Source of the DNA: CANHVK01 sp046304235
GTDB taxonomy: Bacteria > Bacteroidota > Bacteroidia > Flavobacteriales_D > Crocinitomicaceae
NCBI GenBank assembly: GCA_046304235.1
Contig: JBKCEW010000083.1
Location: 1-64,000, forward strand
Length of the DNA: 64,000 nucleotides
Reading direction: 5' to 3'
The notes under the pieces are model-generated. The model did not search any database. It had not been told where the DNA came from and was given only the letters and a program-made list of their open reading frames with translations. This document shows positions 26,454 to 37,451 of the stretch, piece by piece. A program made the position numbers and the translations under genes. How positions within the stretch are numbered: position 1 is the first letter of the stretch; each line of letters starts with the position of its first letter.

Positions 26454-26903
26454 TTAGTTTTTAGAAAATCCAAGTATGTTTATACCACATTTTGCTTTAT
26501 CGCCTTGGAAAGAATATTCAATGTAGTAAACTCCTGTAGCTGAACAAGGGTACGTTAATACAGGAAACACTTTTTTTGATGCTTTATCAAAATTCGAAGC
26601 TATTAATTTGTGATTTCGATCATACAATGAAATAATCATTTTATTCCCAGCAATATTTTCGTCACAAATAACAATTCTATAATTTGTACCTTTAGAGAAC
26701 ACATAACTATATTCTCCTTTTGCGCCTCCTTTTGCATTCGAATATTCAAAAGATTTAATGAAATTAAAATCATCTAAGGCACTAGAACAATTATCCATGA
26801 ATGCATCAGAACTACATTGAGCATTAGAGAAACTAGATGTACCTAAAAAAAACAGTAATAAATAACTCTTTTTTAAGATTATGTCTTTTATTGTTTTAAT
26901 CAT
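26454..26903 (-). CDS. small secreted protein
   Basis: 149 residues with a signal sequence (KSYLLLFFLGTSSFSNAQ) and four Cys in the mature part, two of them in AQCSSDAFMDNCSSA. The rest is a beta-sandwich-like pattern (EYSYVFSKGTNYRIVICDE, YYIEYSFQG) resembling small C2/PPC-like secreted domains. It is probably cotranscribed with the following lipoprotein gene. Function unknown. Confidence 0.65.
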   Translation of the reverse strand: MIKTIKDIILKKSYLLLFFLGTSSFSNAQCSSDAFMDNCSSALDDFNFIKSFEYSNAKGGAKGEYSYVFSKGTNYRIVICDENIAGNKMIISLYDRNHKLIASNFDKASKKVFPVLTYPCSATGVYYIEYSFQGDKAKCGINILGFSKN

Positions 26904-26986
26904 ATCAAATATTTATAAATTAAGTTCTAAATTAGTTTTTATCTGTTAATTTTTCAAATTCAAACATTAAAAAATAAGTAAAAAAG

Positions 26987-29785
26987 CTAAAAACCTAGAA
27001 TTCTAACTTCAGTTCTACGATTTAATTGATGATCTGCTTCATTATTTGCGTTTTTAATGATTGGTTTTGACTCACCATAGCCATTGCTGATTATCAATTT
27101 TTTATCAATTCTTCCCTCAGTTATTAAATAATTCATTACCCTTCTAGCCCGCTCTTTTGATAAACCTAAGTTATAAGCGTCAGTACCTTGTTCATCGGTA
27201 TGAGCACTTATTTCAATAGAAACTGTTGGATTGATTCTCATGAAAGAAATGAACCTATCAAGCTCAATTTCAGAAGCAGGTTTGATATCTGATTTATCAA
27301 ATTCATAATAAATATTCATTCTGAAAATCTTATCTACTTTTAACGTATCCATTTCTATACTCAAATCTAAATCCCCATTTTCATTGATATTTTGAAGATT
27401 GATATCCACCATAGATGGTAAATAGCCCTTTTTATTGACCATCATTTTATATTCTCCATCAGGATTGACTGTAAATTGAAACTCACCGTTATTGTCTGTT
27501 ATTTGAGTTTTAGTCGCTTCAATATTAGAATAAACATCAAGTTGCGCGTTTGAAACAACAGAATCTTTATCTTTCACTTTACCTTTGACATCAATTCGAT
27601 CTTTCTCTATCATTTCTATATTGTAAAATGGAGCATCTGTTAGATAAAAGTCTTTTGTATTAATTTCAATTTCCCGACTTTCATATCCCGGTTTGGAAGC
27701 AAAAATAGTGTATACTGGTTTTAAAGGATCAAGTACAAATAAAAACATACCCGCTCCATTACTTTTGGTTGATGCTTGTATTGAATCTTTTTGATATAAC
27801 TTAATCTGTACATTTGATAACTTAAACGATTCAGAAGTACACATTGCTCTGAAAACTACTTTTTCTGGTATAACTACTTTATTTGTATCTGCAGAAGTTT
27901 TTACTATTTCCTGCTTAATTTCATGAGGCTTAGCCAAGGAATCAGAGATTGACAATGAATCAATACCAGCCAACATTGTTATAGTATCAAGTGAATCAGT
28001 AATAACCCGATTCGTATCTTGAATATTGGCATTAAACTTTTTTACTTCAGAAGCATCCGTTAATAAATAAGTATTCCCTGCTGTTAAATCATAGTCAAAT
28101 TTAAATCTTGCAGTTGAATCCATTTGTTGATAAGCTAATACATTGTCGTTTTCGGCTAAGGAAACAAACCCTTTGGTGTACTTTGATTGATTTACTTTCT
28201 GTGTTGAATCTAATTGATACAAAACCCCTTCTACTTTAACGGGTTTGTCAACAGGTCTTATTTCGAATGCTATATGTTGATTTGGTTCAGGAATTTTTCT
28301 AGTAATTCCAACTTTAGCATATCGAAATCCATCTTTTCTAGCGGATAAAGTATAACTAACATCAGGTTGAATACTTGCTATAAATCTTCCGTTTTCCCAA
28401 TTAAAAAGTATTTCTTCTTTCGTTGAATCATTTACTATTTTGTAGGTAACTCCATCATAAAAACTTTGATCTAATATTGAAATATCCGCACCTTCAACAC
28501 TTATAGAGAAAGGTTCGATATGACTAAATGTATAAACATCATCTGCTCCTTTCCCATTGAATCTATCTGAAGATAAAAACCCACGATTCAATTTTGAATC
28601 TTTGATAAATGCAAAATCATCTCCGATAGTATTGATTGGCGCACGCATATTCATAGGGTCTGTCCACGCAGTATCATTTTTTGGCTTAGAATAAAAAATA
28701 TCAAGTTTTCCCATCCCTGGGTGAATGTTAGAGGAAAAATACAAAGTAGAATCTTCATCAATGAACGGAAATAATTCATTACCAAATGTATTGATAGGTT
28801 TTCCCAAATTTTTAGGTTTACCCCATCTTCCATTTTTCTGTAATTCACTGTAATATAAATCGGTCCCCCCTACGCCACCGGGCATATCAGACATGAAATA
28901 AATACGTTTTCCATCTTTGGTAATAGAAGGATGACCGACTGAATACAATGAACTATTAAAATCAAAAGCACTCTTTGCTATTTTCCAATTATTGGCACTA
29001 TCTTTTTCAGTAACATATACCTGTAATGTTTTTAGGCGTTTTGTGTCTTTGGATTTATTACCAATTACACTTTTAGTAAAATATAATTTACTAAAGTTAT
29101 TTGTAAAAGTACCGGGGCCTTCATGTTCCACCGAATTTAAATTTCCAGGGAATTGATCTGGAATTTTAATGGAGTCGGTTGGTACATTCATGTAGGTAAA
29201 ATAATAATCCAAAGCTGGATTAGGGCTTCCTCCATTAAAATTTAGCAATGGTTTTTTACTCCCCTCGCGTGAAGAACATAAATAAACCCCATCCATGTAA
29301 TAACCAGCAGCAAAATCAGGCGATTCTGTACTAAATTTATCGACTAGATTAACATCATATTCTACCGGTTCATCTAACCACTGTTGTGCCATCAAACAAG
29401 ATTTTATCATACGATTAGCATTGGCACTATCGGCTGGTGCTTTCGATCGATATTTCTCAAAAACAGTAATCGCTTCCAAATATTTAGAGGAGGCTTTTAA
29501 AGCTAAACCGTAATCAAAATAACTTGTTGCTGGAGCTTTTTTATTTTTAAGTATTTTCTGGTAAGTTTTTTCAGCTTCTTCAAATTCTCCTATGATTCTG
29601 TAACAGTTCGCTAATTGAAGTAATGCCTTTTCTTTATCCGCAGGCTTTCCTTGTTTCGAAGCTTCCACATACAAAGGAACAGCATCTTTAAACATATTTA
29701 AATCAAAGTATCTATCTGCTTTTTGCATATCATTTTTTTGAGCATAAAAATTTCCTTTTACCAATGCTAATGATAAAAAAATCAA
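26987..29785 (-). CDS. large OmpA-family protein with TPR and PD40 domains (T9SS-associated type)
   Basis: About 932 residues: signal-like N-terminus, TPR-like helices (about 20-125), PD40/WD40-like propeller (about 150-425, for example HPSITKDGKRIYFMSDMPGG), several carboxypeptidase-regulatory-like beta domains (about 480-800) and a C-terminal OmpA domain (YYEFDKSDIKPASEIELDR, AHTDEQGTDAYNLGLSKER). It lies downstream of the adhesin and PorP/SprF genes, the standard trio for type B T9SS cargo. No ATG fits the signal peptide: the first start is a TTG at 29785, and the upstream in-frame codons encode the expected basic N-region. Confidence 0.85.
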   Translation of the reverse strand: MIFLSLALVKGNFYAQKNDMQKADRYFDLNMFKDAVPLYVEASKQGKPADKEKALLQLANCYRIIGEFEEAEKTYQKILKNKKAPATSYFDYGLALKASSKYLEAITVFEKYRSKAPADSANANRMIKSCLMAQQWLDEPVEYDVNLVDKFSTESPDFAAGYYMDGVYLCSSREGSKKPLLNFNGGSPNPALDYYFTYMNVPTDSIKIPDQFPGNLNSVEHEGPGTFTNNFSKLYFTKSVIGNKSKDTKRLKTLQVYVTEKDSANNWKIAKSAFDFNSSLYSVGHPSITKDGKRIYFMSDMPGGVGGTDLYYSELQKNGRWGKPKNLGKPINTFGNELFPFIDEDSTLYFSSNIHPGMGKLDIFYSKPKNDTAWTDPMNMRAPINTIGDDFAFIKDSKLNRGFLSSDRFNGKGADDVYTFSHIEPFSISVEGADISILDQSFYDGVTYKIVNDSTKEEILFNWENGRFIASIQPDVSYTLSARKDGFRYAKVGITRKIPEPNQHIAFEIRPVDKPVKVEGVLYQLDSTQKVNQSKYTKGFVSLAENDNVLAYQQMDSTARFKFDYDLTAGNTYLLTDASEVKKFNANIQDTNRVITDSLDTITMLAGIDSLSISDSLAKPHEIKQEIVKTSADTNKVVIPEKVVFRAMCTSESFKLSNVQIKLYQKDSIQASTKSNGAGMFLFVLDPLKPVYTIFASKPGYESREIEINTKDFYLTDAPFYNIEMIEKDRIDVKGKVKDKDSVVSNAQLDVYSNIEATKTQITDNNGEFQFTVNPDGEYKMMVNKKGYLPSMVDINLQNINENGDLDLSIEMDTLKVDKIFRMNIYYEFDKSDIKPASEIELDRFISFMRINPTVSIEISAHTDEQGTDAYNLGLSKERARRVMNYLITEGRIDKKLIISNGYGESKPIIKNANNEADHQLNRRTEVRILGF

Positions 29786-29825
29786 AATGATGATACTATG
29801 TTTAACCTTTCCTATAATTCTTTAT

Positions 29826-30794
29826 TTAAAAATAAAATCTTGGATCTATTTCCTTAATTTGCTGTGGTGGTAATAACTTAATTCCATACCTCAACATTAT
29901 TTCGTGTGCCGCAGAAGAATATTTTGCAATCGGTGAAATTCGCATATCATATGAATAAGCCACTCGAATTGCATCAGTAATATGGTATTTTAATACAAAT
30001 GTCATAGCATCACTTGTTCGATAACCAATACCAACTGTATATTTTTCTTTGTAAATCGCATTCACATACAAATCAATCTGAGAAGGTGCGCCTGCCACTT
30101 TTTTAAGTAAGAAACAAGGCTGTAAGGTTAGACCACTTTTATAATCAAATGCATAACCTCCTGACAAAAAATAATGACGAGATAATTCTGCTACCAAAGG
30201 CCTGTCATTTCCTGTAAAATTTAAATCGCTTCCAAATAAATGTTGTATTGAGAAACCAATAAAGTATTCTCTTCTTTTTTTCCTGTTTACCGACTGATAT
30301 TGTATACCAAAAGCGCCATCAGGTTTCATTACTGACTGTTTTTCGTTTGGTATAGCTTGATCATTTGGATTTACTTTGTGCAATTGTGTAAAATCAATAG
30401 ATTGTGAAAATATTCCGAATTCTAACCCAACAGATAATTTTCCATCACCAATCCCTAGGTGATAAGCAGAAATTAAATTAACATTCAATTGATTTGTAGC
30501 GCCCAATTTATCATTGACAATTTTTCCACCAAAACCCATTGATTTGATTTGCCAAGGGGCGTGAATTGTAAACATCTGTGTTTGAGGAGCACCTTCAATT
30601 CCTGTAAATTGAGTTCTATGTTTAAAAGAGTTCACTATCCAACCCGAACTTCCAGCATAAGCAGGATTAAATACCAATCGATCGAAATTATTTTGGGTAT
30701 ACATAGGTTCTTGTTGTGACCAACAAGTATGCTTTAGTAAGCATATAAATGCAAAAATAAATAGTTTAAGATATGTATACTTTCTAATAATCAT
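29826..30794 (-). CDS. PorP/SprF-family type IX secretion membrane protein
   Basis: 322-residue outer-membrane beta-barrel protein with a signal peptide. The family hallmark QQEPMYTQNNFDRLVFNPAYAG lies just after it, followed by SSGWIVNSFKHRTQFTG. SprF-type proteins act with one specific large type B cargo, helping its secretion or surface attachment. The ATG overlaps the adhesin stop by 4 bases, which ties it to that cargo. Confidence 0.93.
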   Translation of the reverse strand: MIIRKYTYLKLFIFAFICLLKHTCWSQQEPMYTQNNFDRLVFNPAYAGSSGWIVNSFKHRTQFTGIEGAPQTQMFTIHAPWQIKSMGFGGKIVNDKLGATNQLNVNLISAYHLGIGDGKLSVGLEFGIFSQSIDFTQLHKVNPNDQAIPNEKQSVMKPDGAFGIQYQSVNRKKRREYFIGFSIQHLFGSDLNFTGNDRPLVAELSRHYFLSGGYAFDYKSGLTLQPCFLLKKVAGAPSQIDLYVNAIYKEKYTVGIGYRTSDAMTFVLKYHITDAIRVAYSYDMRISPIAKYSSAAHEIMLRYGIKLLPPQQIKEIDPRFYF

Positions 30795-33700
30795 CGAGTA
30801 ATTACAACAAAACCTTTATATAATTCGTGGCCATTCCCTAAATCAATCACATAATAATAGGTGCCATCTGGTAGTTCATCACCTGCCATGTTTTTACCAT
30901 TCCACTCATTTAGATAAGGAGTTTTTTCATAAACTATAACTCCCCATCGATTAAAAATGGTGATACTACTTTTAGGGAAATAATCAATATCTATCAATTC
31001 CCAAACATCATTTGATCCATCTGCATTTGGAGTATAAATTTGAGGGATTTTAAATGGTAATTCTTTCAGACATCGATCAATCGTAATTAGTACCTCATCT
31101 TCAGCACTACAGAAATCATTGGTTGCTTTTACTTTATAAGTTGTCGTAACATATGGCGCAGCTTTTGGACTTCCCTCTAAGGTATCTGATAAACTCTTAT
31201 CAAATTGCCATACATATGTTTTACCTCCCGTTGCATTTAATTTTATGCTATCTCCTCGACAAATAGTTTCATCAGAACCTGCATTAACATTAGGTACAAG
31301 CTGATCAACAAAGACAGATACCGAATCTGGAACACTAGAACAGCCATTACTAGTTACAGTCAACTTAAAAACAGTACTTTGTTGGGGCTTAATTGTAAAT
31401 GATTTTGCGTTTTGACCAGTATTCCAATTATATTTAGTTGATGGATAATATAATTCATCAAACTCTGTATTAATAGAAATTTCAGTTCCTCTACAAATTC
31501 CTGTATCTGAAATACTAACTTTTGGATCTGGTATTGGATGTAAGTTTACATTTAATACAAATGGACTTCCAACACAGTTACCAAGGATACTCGATGTAGG
31601 AGTAACTTGATATTTAATATTTCCTGAAATTGTTTTTGTTTTTAATATTTGATAAATCTTGGATGTATTTGTACTTTGATTTGATTCACCTTGAATACTA
31701 TCCGCTGGAAATTTATCAGAAACATTCCAAGTAAATAAAGTATTTAATGGTACTATATTACCATTTTCTAAATCTTTTGGTATAAAATTTAAAGTATCAC
31801 CATTACATAATGCTAAGGAAGTATTATTGATTAAAGGCTTTGCGTAAATATCAACCAAGAATTCTTTTTCTATTCCTTTACAACCATAAAATGAAGTAGG
31901 TTCTAAAGTATATTTTACAGTTTGTTGAACAGAACTTGTGTTTACTAATAAATCATTAATAGAATCTTTGGTAGATTTTGTTTTTGTTTCCCCTTCTACG
32001 GATAAGTTATCCTCTGCACTCCAAGAAATTTGAGAAGGAACAGTAGTACTTAATTTTAAATCGACTTTATTTTGGCTACAAAAAGCTTTCGATAGTTGAT
32101 TGGTGATTTCTGGTAATGGTTTTACTATTACAGGTATATCAAATGCTTTCCCAACACATTTACCAGCGGTAGGAACAACACTATATACTACTTTTCCAAA
32201 TTCTGTAGTCGAATTTAGTAATTGATTAACAATTTGATCCAATCCGATTACCTCTTCAGTCGTTCCTTCAACGGTTCCATTAGGAATTGCTATAGGTTTT
32301 ACCCAAGTATATTTCGTATTTGTTGGTACAATAACAGATACAGAGGGACTACCATTAACAGGTGACTTCACGATTGTTTCGCCAGAACAAATAGAATCTA
32401 TAGTAAAACTTGGTATTTCTGGAGTTGGTTCTACAAGAATTTTATAATCGAATGATTTACCTAAACAATTACCAGTAGCTCCAGATCTGGGTGTAATTTG
32501 ATAGGTCAATGCTATAGGTGAATTGGTTTTATTAGATAATAATTGAGAAATCGTATTTGAACTTAACGTTTGCGCTGATACTCCGGTAATTGATCCTGCA
32601 GTAAATATTGGTAAAGGCCAAGTAAAAGAGGTGTTTAACGGAACTATATTACCTAAAGGTAGTTGGTTTTGTGGAAGTAAATTAAAACTTAACCCACTAC
32701 ATATTGTATCAAATACGGACTGAATGACAGGTGTAGGATTTACCTTGATTGAAACTATTTGTGTTGCGCCAATACAACCTAACAAAGATGTTGGTATAAC
32801 AGAATAATTAACAGTCTCTTGAGTAATTGAAGTACTTTTTAGAGTGTCTTTTAGACTATTTGATGTTTGAATTAATAGCGATTCTCCATTTATTGTAGGA
32901 TTGTCTGTTCCTTGCCATGTATAAGTCGAGCTGATATCTGAGGTCAAAGGGATTTCAATAATATTATTACTACAAATAGTTAGATTACTTGAACTGGTCA
33001 TAACTGGATTTGGATTCACAGTAATCTTAAAATCAGTTGACTTTTTACTTGAACAATCATTAGAATCTTTAGCAATTACATAAATTAATTTTGATGATTT
33101 TAAAGAGGTATATGTATAGTTTTCATTATTCGTTGATTGTAAGATATTGTTCGTTGTTGCATCATAAAATTGATAATTTTTTAACCTAGTAGGTAAGGTG
33201 GATATAGTAATGTTGTCACCATCACAAATCGTATTATTCAGTTTATTACTAGATAAACTTACTTCTGGTAATTGAAATAATGCAATATTTAAAACAGGGG
33301 TAATTGATCCAATACAACCAAACTTATGGATAGCATTTGCTGTTATAGAATAGGACGATGCTATGCTAGTTAATTTATATTCATGGGAATTGATAGTTTG
33401 AATAAGATTACCATTATTGTAAAAATTGTATAAATGATAATTTTTTTCAGGAATATTAATTGTAACATCCGAACCTATACAAGCACCACCATTTATCAAA
33501 TCAGCCTCTAAAGAAATCACCGGATTTTTTACAACAGTAATAGGCAATAAACTACTATATCCAATACACCCAATATCATCAGTTACTTCAACATCAATTA
33601 TTTCCGACTTTGTAATTTTTGAAAAATAATATTCGTTATTATTTGAGTTTTGAATTATATTTCCTCCTGATCTAAAGGCATAATTCTCATAACCAGATGG

Positions 33701-36700
33701 ACTTGCAATAAAGGTAATTTCCTTTTGTTCACAGATGCTATCATTAGAAATACTGGTTGAAAGTGTCACATTCGGTTTAGGATTAACCGTAATTCTAACT
33801 AATTTTTTCACACCAGGGCATAACGGTTCGTCTGTTCTTCTTATAGTTACACTCAAAGTATCTGTTTTGAATGGTGCAATTTGATAAATTGTAACTGTAT
33901 CTTCAAAACTCGCATTCCAACTTAATAAACTTGTGTTATTATTAATATTCGTTACTCTTGCAATAAAATCATCTCCATCACAAATAGAATCGTGATAAGT
34001 TAATTTATATGTGATTGCTGTACATACTGAATCTATGTGATTAGTCGTCTTTCTAATTATTGTATCAGATTCTAAACTATTTCCACAAGCTCCTGCGCCA
34101 AGTGCAATGACTTTAGCATATTTTGATTGATTCATTCCTATGCCCGAAATAATGTGACTTTTTCCCAAAATACCGCTACTTGGTGTAATATATGGTTTAC
34201 CATTCACACTAATCATGTAACCAGTTGCTTGAGGTACTGAATCCCAAACAAATTCGATACTTGAATCCGTAATTGTTCCAGAATTAATAATTGGTCTTTC
34301 TAGGGGTTTATCAATAATTAATTTTAAAATATCAGAGGTATCAGTACAAATACCATTACGAGCAACAACTTTTAAAAAAACGGTTGACTTAAACATTGAT
34401 AATTTGTAGCTATTTGAAGACCCTGAATATAATGTTGCAGATCCATTAAAAAAACGATAATTATCATAATCAACTGGCGAAGCGGTAAGTGTTAAAGAAT
34501 CTGTATTACATAGCAAAGTTGGGTCAACTGTAAGTTTTACATCTGGCTGTTTAATCACTTCTAATCTTGTATACTTTATAGTAGCTGGACAGTTTTGCTC
34601 ATTCAGGTTTTTAACCGAAATAGAAATAATAGTATCTTTTTTTGGTTTAACTGTTAAACTTAAATTTTTGCTAAAATTTTTAGTATTCCAAGAAACTGCA
34701 TAATTTGGAATATTAATATTTGAAATATTTAAACTTGTAGACTGACCTTCACACAACGTTTTACTGTTTTCAGATGTGAATGTAATGGATGAACAAGGTA
34801 AAGTAAAGCAACTAGCTTGTAAAGAAACAGGGGAATTTCCGCAAATAGTTGCTCCTTTGGCTCTTACAGATATATAAGAAGCTGAACCAGGTGTTAAACC
34901 ATTTAAAATATGATTTACCCCTGTATTACCAGATGTTGGTGTAATCCAATTTCCACCATCTACACTTACCTCATAACCAATCGCATCCTGAACAGCATCC
35001 CATTTAAATTCAATAGATGATGTTGAAGATGTACCACAGTTAACTACTGGTTGATTTAAAGGTTTTATTACAGTATTTACAATTGTATTTGAAGTTGCTG
35101 AACATCCATAATTTGTAGCAACAACTTTAATTGGAACACCGTCTTTGATATTTTTTATTTTAACACTATTCCTCCAATTATCTTGAATGATTTGATTACC
35201 ATTATAAAAAGTATACCTTTTATAACTTGGAGGTGTAGCCGTAATTATTGCTGTGCTTCCACTACAATTTGTAGTTGGAATATCTGAAGAAATTGAAACT
35301 TTTGGTATTTCAAACACTTTAAGTTTAAATATTGCTTTATAATATGAACAATTTGTCAAATTAGTTGAATCAACAATATAAGCTGTGATTTGTGAATCTT
35401 TTATAGGAGTTAAAGTATAAGTGCTATCATAACTAGGCGTTTCTCCGTTCCATGCAATACTATAATTTCCTTGATTTAAACCATTTATTTTTAAAGTAAC
35501 AGACTCTCCAGCACATAATGTATCATAGGGTAGATACTTAATTGGCAAAGGGTCACAAGATTTAGCATAACATGTCAATGTATCAGATGCGATACTCGTA
35601 CCACAAGAAAAGGAACCTAAAGCCTTGACAACCATTTTAACAGGGTCTCCATCACTCAATCCTGTTACCAAATGAGATAATGAGGTTGCACCCAAACTAG
35701 GGGATTGAAATACCCCTCCATTTATACTTATTTCATATCCAACCGCTTCTGGTAGAGGATCCCACTGAAAATCAACCTGCGTATTGGTTGATTTACCGCA
35801 ATGTACAACAGGTTTAGAAATCCGTTCAACTACATTGAAAATAAAAGCATTACTTGATGTTTTTTTACAACCATTCAAATTTGTCGCTTCAACAAAAATC
35901 GAATCATTTGTTCTTATACTAGTAGTTTTAAATTCACTAGCTATACCACTTTGCAGAGGATTACTGAAATTAAAAAATGTATATCCTTTATACGAATTTG
36001 GAACACCAGTAAAACGAACCTCATCACTATCACATATTATATTGTCAAAATCAGAAGAACTCAAAGAAACAATAGGCTTTGCTTTTACCTTAATGGGTTT
36101 ATAATTACTTCTTGATGAGCTACACCCTTTTGCGTCTAATCCAACAACATAAAACACATCTTTATCAAAAATTTGATCTGAGCTATATTCAAACTGGTCT
36201 CCTTCTTGAACTACTTGACCATTTTTATAAAATTTATAATCTACCAAAGATTTAGGCTCAGCATTAAAAATAATTTCCTCGAAATCACAAATAGTATCTG
36301 TGGTAGACTTTAGAGTTATAACAGGACTAGTTTGAATGGTTACATTTGAGCTATGAGTTGCATTACAGGTACTGTCAACTAAATCCAATTGAATTGATTT
36401 GATCCCTCCTTTAGACCATTTTACCCAATGAGGTCCAACCCCAGTTGAATTGCTTGTTCCTCCATTAAAATTCCAGGTATATTTTGCATTAGGTCCGCTT
36501 GTACCACTAAACGTAATTTGAGTTGAATCACTTGAACAAAAAGCATCTTTTGACAAAATGAAATTTGCCTGTGGCGTTGTTATTACGTGGACGATATTTG
36601 AAGTTGTACTCGTGCAGCCAACATCACTTTTTACAGATAAACTGATATTTTTATAACCAGGAGTTTTAAATGAAATAGCTGAAGGATTAATTACATTTGA

Positions 36701-37450
36701 AGCAGGTGCTTCACCACTGAAATTCCAATTCCATTCTTTAATTGGCACATCAACTGTATCGGTAATATTTGAAATATTTACTTGAAATGGAACACAACCA
36801 GAATACTTATCTAATAAAAACTCAGGAGAAGGTAACGCATTCACTTTCATTAATTTTTGATAAATTGTATCCTCCTCACACCCTTTTAAATTTTTAACCG
36901 TTAACTTAACATCATAAATACCTCCTAGCGTATATATTTTAATCGGGTCTCTTAAAGTTGACGAAGTATTGTCTCCAAAGCTCCAGTTGTAAGTTCCAAT
37001 ATCAGATAAATTAGAAAAAGTAACTTTATCAGTAATCGCGCATACAGATGATGTATCTATAGTAAAATCAACTTTTGGAGGAGAAAAGACCTTGATATTT
37101 ATCGATGTTTGAGTACCGCCATTACAATTTTTTGTCAGTGTAACGGTATAAGTAGTATCTCCCAATTTACCAGCTTTAAAAACATGAAAAGGGGTTGCAG
37201 ATGTCGAAGTCTGAGTTCCATCACCAAAATCCCATATTCTAGAAAAAGAACTATTAGGATCTTTAAAGTAGATAGAAAAAGGAGAACAACCTTCTAACTT
37301 TCCATCAGGTGTAGTAAACTCAATAACAGGAACACAAGGTTGAGCAAAAGCTATTTTAGAAAAAAATAAAAAGAAAATAATTAGCAGGCCGAAATAAGGA
37401 TAACTTCGGTTAAAGACTTTATTAAAAAAATCATTCTGCCTTGTAATCAT
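30791..37450 (-). CDS. giant T9SS type B adhesin with PKD-like and FN3-like repeats
   Basis: 2219-residue surface protein. A signal peptide (about 15-37) is followed by PKD-like domains (for example FSRIWDFGDGTQTSTSATPF, YNWSFGDNTSS), many Cys-containing DTICDG-type PKD-like modules, and three FN3-like domains beginning at residues of about 547, 800 and 1052. The last 90 residues form the gliding-motility-associated type B sorting domain (FKIPQIYTPNADGSNDVWEL, FNRWGVIVYE, DGTYYYVI). Likely an SprB-like adhesin or filament. It begins one base after the stop of the ABC transporter fusion. Confidence 0.9.
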   Translation of the reverse strand: MITRQNDFFNKVFNRSYPYFGLLIIFFLFFSKIAFAQPCVPVIEFTTPDGKLEGCSPFSIYFKDPNSSFSRIWDFGDGTQTSTSATPFHVFKAGKLGDTTYTVTLTKNCNGGTQTSINIKVFSPPKVDFTIDTSSVCAITDKVTFSNLSDIGTYNWSFGDNTSSTLRDPIKIYTLGGIYDVKLTVKNLKGCEEDTIYQKLMKVNALPSPEFLLDKYSGCVPFQVNISNITDTVDVPIKEWNWNFSGEAPASNVINPSAISFKTPGYKNISLSVKSDVGCTSTTSNIVHVITTPQANFILSKDAFCSSDSTQITFSGTSGPNAKYTWNFNGGTSNSTGVGPHWVKWSKGGIKSIQLDLVDSTCNATHSSNVTIQTSPVITLKSTTDTICDFEEIIFNAEPKSLVDYKFYKNGQVVQEGDQFEYSSDQIFDKDVFYVVGLDAKGCSSSRSNYKPIKVKAKPIVSLSSSDFDNIICDSDEVRFTGVPNSYKGYTFFNFSNPLQSGIASEFKTTSIRTNDSIFVEATNLNGCKKTSSNAFIFNVVERISKPVVHCGKSTNTQVDFQWDPLPEAVGYEISINGGVFQSPSLGATSLSHLVTGLSDGDPVKMVVKALGSFSCGTSIASDTLTCYAKSCDPLPIKYLPYDTLCAGESVTLKINGLNQGNYSIAWNGETPSYDSTYTLTPIKDSQITAYIVDSTNLTNCSYYKAIFKLKVFEIPKVSISSDIPTTNCSGSTAIITATPPSYKRYTFYNGNQIIQDNWRNSVKIKNIKDGVPIKVVATNYGCSATSNTIVNTVIKPLNQPVVNCGTSSTSSIEFKWDAVQDAIGYEVSVDGGNWITPTSGNTGVNHILNGLTPGSASYISVRAKGATICGNSPVSLQASCFTLPCSSITFTSENSKTLCEGQSTSLNISNINIPNYAVSWNTKNFSKNLSLTVKPKKDTIISISVKNLNEQNCPATIKYTRLEVIKQPDVKLTVDPTLLCNTDSLTLTASPVDYDNYRFFNGSATLYSGSSNSYKLSMFKSTVFLKVVARNGICTDTSDILKLIIDKPLERPIINSGTITDSSIEFVWDSVPQATGYMISVNGKPYITPSSGILGKSHIISGIGMNQSKYAKVIALGAGACGNSLESDTIIRKTTNHIDSVCTAITYKLTYHDSICDGDDFIARVTNINNNTSLLSWNASFEDTVTIYQIAPFKTDTLSVTIRRTDEPLCPGVKKLVRITVNPKPNVTLSTSISNDSICEQKEITFIASPSGYENYAFRSGGNIIQNSNNNEYYFSKITKSEIIDVEVTDDIGCIGYSSLLPITVVKNPVISLEADLINGGACIGSDVTINIPEKNYHLYNFYNNGNLIQTINSHEYKLTSIASSYSITANAIHKFGCIGSITPVLNIALFQLPEVSLSSNKLNNTICDGDNITISTLPTRLKNYQFYDATTNNILQSTNNENYTYTSLKSSKLIYVIAKDSNDCSSKKSTDFKITVNPNPVMTSSSNLTICSNNIIEIPLTSDISSTYTWQGTDNPTINGESLLIQTSNSLKDTLKSTSITQETVNYSVIPTSLLGCIGATQIVSIKVNPTPVIQSVFDTICSGLSFNLLPQNQLPLGNIVPLNTSFTWPLPIFTAGSITGVSAQTLSSNTISQLLSNKTNSPIALTYQITPRSGATGNCLGKSFDYKILVEPTPEIPSFTIDSICSGETIVKSPVNGSPSVSVIVPTNTKYTWVKPIAIPNGTVEGTTEEVIGLDQIVNQLLNSTTEFGKVVYSVVPTAGKCVGKAFDIPVIVKPLPEITNQLSKAFCSQNKVDLKLSTTVPSQISWSAEDNLSVEGETKTKSTKDSINDLLVNTSSVQQTVKYTLEPTSFYGCKGIEKEFLVDIYAKPLINNTSLALCNGDTLNFIPKDLENGNIVPLNTLFTWNVSDKFPADSIQGESNQSTNTSKIYQILKTKTISGNIKYQVTPTSSILGNCVGSPFVLNVNLHPIPDPKVSISDTGICRGTEISINTEFDELYYPSTKYNWNTGQNAKSFTIKPQQSTVFKLTVTSNGCSSVPDSVSVFVDQLVPNVNAGSDETICRGDSIKLNATGGKTYVWQFDKSLSDTLEGSPKAAPYVTTTYKVKATNDFCSAEDEVLITIDRCLKELPFKIPQIYTPNADGSNDVWELIDIDYFPKSSITIFNRWGVIVYEKTPYLNEWNGKNMAGDELPDGTYYYVIDLGNGHELYKGFVVITR

Positions 37451-37451
37451 T

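Noticed and set aside
22026..29785. Recent duplication of the two OmpA/PD40 genes
   Set aside because: The two proteins share architecture but differ in length, regulatory-like domain number and sequence; they are old paralogues, not a recent copy.
35784..36104. Plus-strand frame of 106 codons inside the adhesin gene
   Set aside because: Antisense to the PKD/FN3 coding sequence, which has clear domain periodicity.
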